A stretch of 7,877 bases of DNA from Cyanobacteriota bacterium. GTDB taxonomy: Bacteria; Cyanobacteriota; Cyanobacteriia; Phormidesmidales; Phormidesmidaceae. Of this stretch, positions 5,965-7,877 are shown piece after piece (position 1 is the first letter of the stretch; every line of letters starts with the position of its first letter). The position numbers and the translations under genes were made by a program. The notes under the pieces are model-generated. The model had not been told where the DNA came from, did not search any database, and worked only from the letters and a program-made list of their open reading frames with translations. The stretch is taken from positions 1-7,877 of the forward strand of contig JAIXUR010000579.1 in assembly GCA_027483425.1 (NCBI GenBank). The letters are read 5' to 3'.

Positions 5965-6047
5965 GGAGAGGTGGCAGAGTGGTCGAATGCGCCCGACTTG
6001 AAATCGGGTGTGCGCAAGCACCGAGGGTTCGAATCCCTCCCTCTCCG
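5965..6047 (+). tRNA. tRNA-Ser (anticodon UGA)
   Basis: 83 bases without encoded CCA. The acceptor stem GGAGAGG (5965-5971) pairs with CCTCTCC (6040-6046), with discriminator G6047. The anticodon stem CCCGA/TCGGG (5992-5996/6004-6008) encloses loop CTTGAAA, placing anticodon TGA at 5999-6001. A long variable arm with GTGC-GCAA-GCAC (6010-6021) marks a class II, serine-type tRNA. The T arm is GAGGG-TTCGAAT-CCCTC (6023-6039). It decodes UCA and, by wobble, other UCN codons. An integrase relic abuts its 3' end, which fits use of this tRNA as an integration site. Confidence 0.97.
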
Positions 6048-6051
6048 TATC

Positions 6052-6450
6052 GAACAAGCTAACCAGGGGCTGAACCGAATCAAGATATTTCGCCGCGACC
6101 GCAAGCTGGCTCTACGGGGCTCTCTTCCGAAGAAACCTGGAAAAGGTCAGGGCAATCGGCAGACCACCATCGCTCTGGGGATATTTGCAAACCCTAGTGG
6201 AGTCAAGGTTGCCTTGGCTAAAGCCCAGCGTCTAGAGTCTGACTTGAACATGGATCGCTTCCAGTGGGCCGACTGGGAGGGGGGCAGCGGCGAACAGGTC
6301 GACAAGACAGCTGCTGATTGGGCTAAGGAGTTTGGGGCCATTAAGGCTGGCACTATCCAGGCTAGTTCCTATGAATCGAACTATAGAGACCCCCTAGGCT
6401 CCCTCCCTAACCAACCGCTGACTGAGGCATTGTTGATCGCCCATATCTTG
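6052..6450 (+). pseudogene. Tyrosine-type site-specific integrase, N-terminal fragment
   Basis: About 133 codons with no ATG at the beginning. The fragment resembles the N-terminal arm-binding and core-binding parts of cyanobacterial phage-type integrases, as I know them: an ANQ..L opening, RDRKLALRGSLPKKPG, then the QTTIALGIFANPSGVKVALAKAQRLESDL segment, and FQWADW. A helical stretch follows, ending in QPLTEALLIAHIL. The catalytic domain (R...HxxR...Y) is absent, and after 6450 the same frame no longer looks like integrase. It begins five bases after tRNA-Ser, the classic position of an integrase at a tRNA attachment site. Upstream, its frame remains open through the tRNA to a GTG at 5971. 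It is most likely a dead remnant of an integrated element. The assignment rests on pattern memory without alignment. Confidence 0.65.
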
Positions 6451-6601
6451 GGCCGCCGTCAGCAGATACTGTCGGGGTTTGGCCTGCCCAATGCGCTACC
6501 GCAGCTGCGCCAGGGATTCATCGGGACGCTGGCACCGGCGCTGGCAGCCCTGACAGCACCAATCTGCCTGCTGCTTGATCTGGAGAGCGATCGCAGGCCA
6601 A
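6451..6601 (+). other. Unassigned stretch between the integrase and transposase relics
   Basis: The integrase frame stays open here and encodes a Leu/Ala/Pro-rich sequence (GFIGTLAPALAALTAPICLLLDLE near its end) that I do not recognise as integrase or transposase. It may be decayed element DNA, a third fragment, or the lost left part of the insertion sequence. A HIP1 octamer lies at 6587-6594. No start codon or ribosome binding site supports an independent gene. Confidence 0.4.
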
Positions 6602-7021
6602 TTGGCATGGTGCAAGGCACTAGGGATTCGCCTCAGTGGGCCACCCCTGGGGCGACCAGCCGCTACGGCCAAACCCGACCTTGAGCGTCAAGCCCAACAG
6701 GATGCCCGGATTCGTAATGCCATTGAGGGCAAGTTTGGGCAGGGCAAACGTCGCTTTAGTCTGAACCGGGTGATGGCGAAACTCCCCCATACGGCAGCCA
6801 CCAGCATGGCCATTACGGTTCTGGTGATGAATTTGGAGCGGCGGCTCCGACCGCTCTTTTTATTTTTTGCCCACTTCACATACCGCTATTCCATCAAAGC
6901 AATCCCTCGACTCAGGTCGCTTAGCCGGGCTTGCTGGCGGGCAGCGATGGGGGATCGGGCGCTGGCCCAACTCAAAGGCGCTATCGAGTCCTCGCTGATT
7001 TTTTCAGTAGACCCTAATTAG
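6602..7021 (+). pseudogene. IS5-type DDE transposase, C-terminal fragment
   Basis: About 139 codons ending at TAG 7019-7021. The telling signature is RNAIEGKFGQGK, which fits the R(3)E(6)K part of the Y(2)R(3)E(6)K motif of IS4/IS5 transposases. Its Glu is the last member of the DDE triad; the Tyr position is Ala. It is preceded by CKALGIRLSGPPLGRP and followed by RRFSLNRVMAKL and a hydrophobic MAITVLVMNLERRLRPLF helix, all familiar from IS5-group proteins. The end FSVDPN looks like the natural C-terminus. The N-terminal two thirds, with both catalytic aspartates, are missing and no valid start is present (the frame opens at a TTG, 6575). It is therefore inactive and joined to the unassigned stretch after the integrase remnant. 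Confidence 0.75.
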
Positions 7022-7041
7022 GGGCTCAGTTAGGGGCTCGG
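7018..7041. repeat. 12-base tandem duplication at the transposase end
   Basis: TTAGGGGCTCAG (7018-7029) is followed at once by TTAGGGGCTCGG (7030-7041), one mismatch. The first unit overlaps the transposase stop and the palindrome CCCTAATTAGGG (7012-7023). It probably marks the right end of the old insertion sequence; no matching left inverted repeat is seen in the window. Confidence 0.5.
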
Positions 7042-7108
7042 TGCGCCAAATTGGCTGGCTCGTGGCACACTGGCACTGGATTCTGCGGACAATGCACTAT
7101 TCCTGCGC

Positions 7109-7114
7109 TATAAA
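7109..7114 (+). promoter_or_regulatory. Probable -10 box of gcvH
   Basis: TATAAA sits 31 bases before the gcvH ATG. No good -35 is found at 17 bases (GCGGAC at 7086-7091). The implied leader of about 25 bases is too short for a riboswitch. Confidence 0.4.
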
Positions 7115-7145
7115 TTACTCTTCCTGGGCAATGTGAGGTGACGCC

Positions 7146-7538
7146 ATGGCATTTGAATATCCTGAAACCCTGAAGTATCTAGACACCCACGAGTATGTGC
7201 GGGTCGATGAAGACGAGGGCATTGTGACCGTCGGCATTACCGCCTTTGCCATTGATCAATTGGGCGACATTGTGTTTCTAGAATTGCCCGAGGTGGGCGA
7301 TAGCCTCGAAAAGGGCGAAAAATTTGGTGCCGTTGAGTCGGTCAAGGCCGTAGAAGAGCTCAAGTCGCCCGTGAGTGGCGAGGTGCTAGCGCTCAACGAA
7401 GTCCTGCTAGAGTCTCCCGAGCAAATTGGTGACGACCCCTACGGCGACGGCTGGCTGGTCAAAATTAAGGTTGATGACCTCGATGATCTAGACGACGCCC
7501 TCACCGCCGATGATTATAAGGATCTGGTGGGAGGATAG
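7146..7538 (+). CDS. gcvH: Glycine cleavage system H protein
   Basis: 130 aa, standard length. GcvH is the lipoyl carrier of the glycine cleavage complex: it shuttles the aminomethyl group from the P protein (decarboxylase) to the T protein, and its lipoate is reoxidised by the L protein. In cyanobacteria this handles photorespiratory glycine. The lipoylation site is Lys67 in GAVESVKAVEELKSPVSGEV (61-80). Other family marks are HEYVRV (15-20), VGITAFAIDQLGDIVFLELPEVG (29-51) and DPYGDGWLVKIK (97-108). Start ATG7146 is supported by GAGGTGA (7135-7141). The C-terminal tail is acidic (DDLDDLDDALTADDYKDL). It seems transcribed alone: upstream is transposon debris and downstream an independent promoter. 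gcvP often lies near gcvH in this phylum, but it does not begin inside the window. Confidence 0.97.
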   Translation: MAFEYPETLKYLDTHEYVRVDEDEGIVTVGITAFAIDQLGDIVFLELPEVGDSLEKGEKFGAVESVKAVEELKSPVSGEVLALNEVLLESPEQIGDDPYGDGWLVKIKVDDLDDLDDALTADDYKDLVGG

Positions 7539-7581
7539 GGTGAGGCGAGGAGGACAGTCTCGGCACGCGCGGTCAACCCCC

Positions 7582-7609
7582 TTGCGTTTACCCCCGACCT
7601 GGCTATACT
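7582..7609 (+). promoter_or_regulatory. Predicted sigma70-type promoter downstream of gcvH
   Basis: TTGCGT (7582-7587) and TATACT (7604-7609), with a 16-base spacer, form the best -35/-10 pair I see in the window. Transcription would begin near 7616, and no start codon with a good ribosome binding site follows closely. Confidence 0.5.
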
Positions 7610-7615
7610 AGGGCT

Positions 7616-7750
7616 GACTTTCACCGCATCCTTGGCGGCCTTGCCATCTGGCCGCTGCGGGCAAGGGATCTTTCCCTGAGGGCCGTGGCAGAGCATTCGA
7701 GACGCGTAACCGTTAGGAGATTTCTACAGGAAACGAAGATCCCAATTTTA
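7616..7750 (+). ncRNA. Possible structured small RNA or long leader
   Basis: From the predicted start, a strong stem-loop forms at 7628-7669: ATCC and TTG pair with CAA and GGAT (one bulged G), then a 6-bp GCGGCC/GGCCGC stem closes a 9-base loop. An alternative long-range helix pairs GGGATCTT (7665-7672) with AAGATCCC (7736-7743) and competes for the hairpin base. A run of four T residues (7746-7749) follows the second strand, as at a terminator. It could be a small RNA or the leader of a gene beyond the window. I could not assign an RNA family. Confidence 0.3.
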
Positions 7751-7774
7751 AGCTCGCGACGGTAGCCATTGTAG

Positions 7775-7823
7775 GGTGGGCACTGCCCACCATTTGGAAA
7801 ACTATTTTCCAGCAGTCGCCTTA
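7775..7823. repeat. Dispersed intergenic repeat, copy B with its palindrome
   Basis: The palindrome GGTGGGCA-C-TGCCCACC (7775-7791) is followed at once by a 32-base tail (7792-7823) that matches 4185-4216 at 28 positions. The tail includes a perfect 7-3-7 inverted repeat, TGGAAAA-CTA-TTTTCCA (7795-7811). Sequences like GGGTGGGCA...TGCCCACC are, from general experience, common between genes in cyanobacteria. Confidence 0.7.
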
Positions 7824-7877
7824 GACATAGAAAATCAAGACGTGGACAAACAACAGCTAGAAAGCGGGCATGAGGAA

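Larger units (their letters stand above)
7539..7877. other. 339-base region without a gene at the right edge
   Basis: No coding sequence is supported on either strand. It contains the promoter at 7582-7609, the possible structured RNA (7616-7750) and the second copy of the palindrome-plus-tail repeat (7775-7823). The last bases include an ATG at 7870-7872 and an AGGAA run that could belong to the start region of the next gene, which cannot be judged here. Confidence 0.6.

Noticed and set aside
5971..6684. A single intact 237-codon protein on the plus strand
   Set aside because: Its first 26 codons are the tRNA gene, and its last part overlaps the transposase fragment in another frame; only 6052-6450 resembles integrase.
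7115..7145. Glycine riboswitch upstream of gcvH
   Set aside because: The predicted leader is only about 25 bases and upstream is transposon debris; no glycine aptamer sequence is visible.
7514..7696. 60-codon minus-strand reading frame after gcvH
   Set aside because: It overlaps the gcvH end and the predicted plus-strand promoter, has low-complexity composition and no recognisable motif.
1..7877. CRISPR array or defence island
   Set aside because: No regularly spaced direct repeats and no cas, nuclease or toxin-antitoxin genes; the only repeats are short tandems and the two-copy palindromic element.

Overview
The window is chromosomal DNA from a cyanobacterium. It encodes a photosystem I subunit (PsaE), a cyanobacteria/plastid-specific NDH-1 subunit (NdhO) and a cyanobacterial-type ECF sigma factor. 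It also holds seven copies of the HIP1 octamer GCGATCGC (starts at 635, 932, 2291, 3614, 4674, 5206, 6587), a hallmark of many cyanobacterial genomes. The GC-rich composition and gene style suggest a filamentous Leptolyngbya/Nodosilinea-like lineage; that genus-level guess is inference.

Layout. (1) 43-1805, plus strand: a two-gene operon with a 4-base overlap, encoding a radical SAM enzyme of the MJ0619/tetraether-synthase-like type and a small three-helix membrane protein of unknown function. (2) 1818-2207, minus strand: a RidA-family deaminase, convergent with the operon. (3) 2569-4143, plus strand: psaE, mutM (fpg) and ndhO, i.e. photosynthetic electron transport genes around a repair enzyme for oxidised guanine. 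A strong hairpin follows psaE and a 38-base perfect palindrome follows ndhO. (4) 4230-5690, minus strand: an ECF sigma factor (SigG-like), then 237 bases later a membrane anti-sigma factor. (5) 5965-6047: tRNA-Ser(UGA). (6) 6049-7041: a mobile-DNA graveyard, with the N-terminal part of a tyrosine integrase abutting the tRNA, an unassigned stretch, then the C-terminal part of an IS5-type transposase. (7) 7146-7538: gcvH, the lipoyl carrier of glycine cleavage, needed in cyanobacteria for photorespiratory glycine metabolism. (8) 7539-7877: no gene, but a good promoter, strong RNA structure and a second copy of an intergenic repeat also seen after ndhO.

Functionally most genes are housekeeping for oxygenic photosynthesis: PSI/NDH-1 cyclic electron flow, oxidative DNA repair, imine detoxification, stress sigma signalling and photorespiration. 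No defence system or CRISPR array is visible. The least explained items are the radical SAM/membrane protein pair, the integrase frame that stays open through the tRNA gene, the two-copy palindrome-plus-tail repeat, and the possible structured RNA downstream of gcvH.
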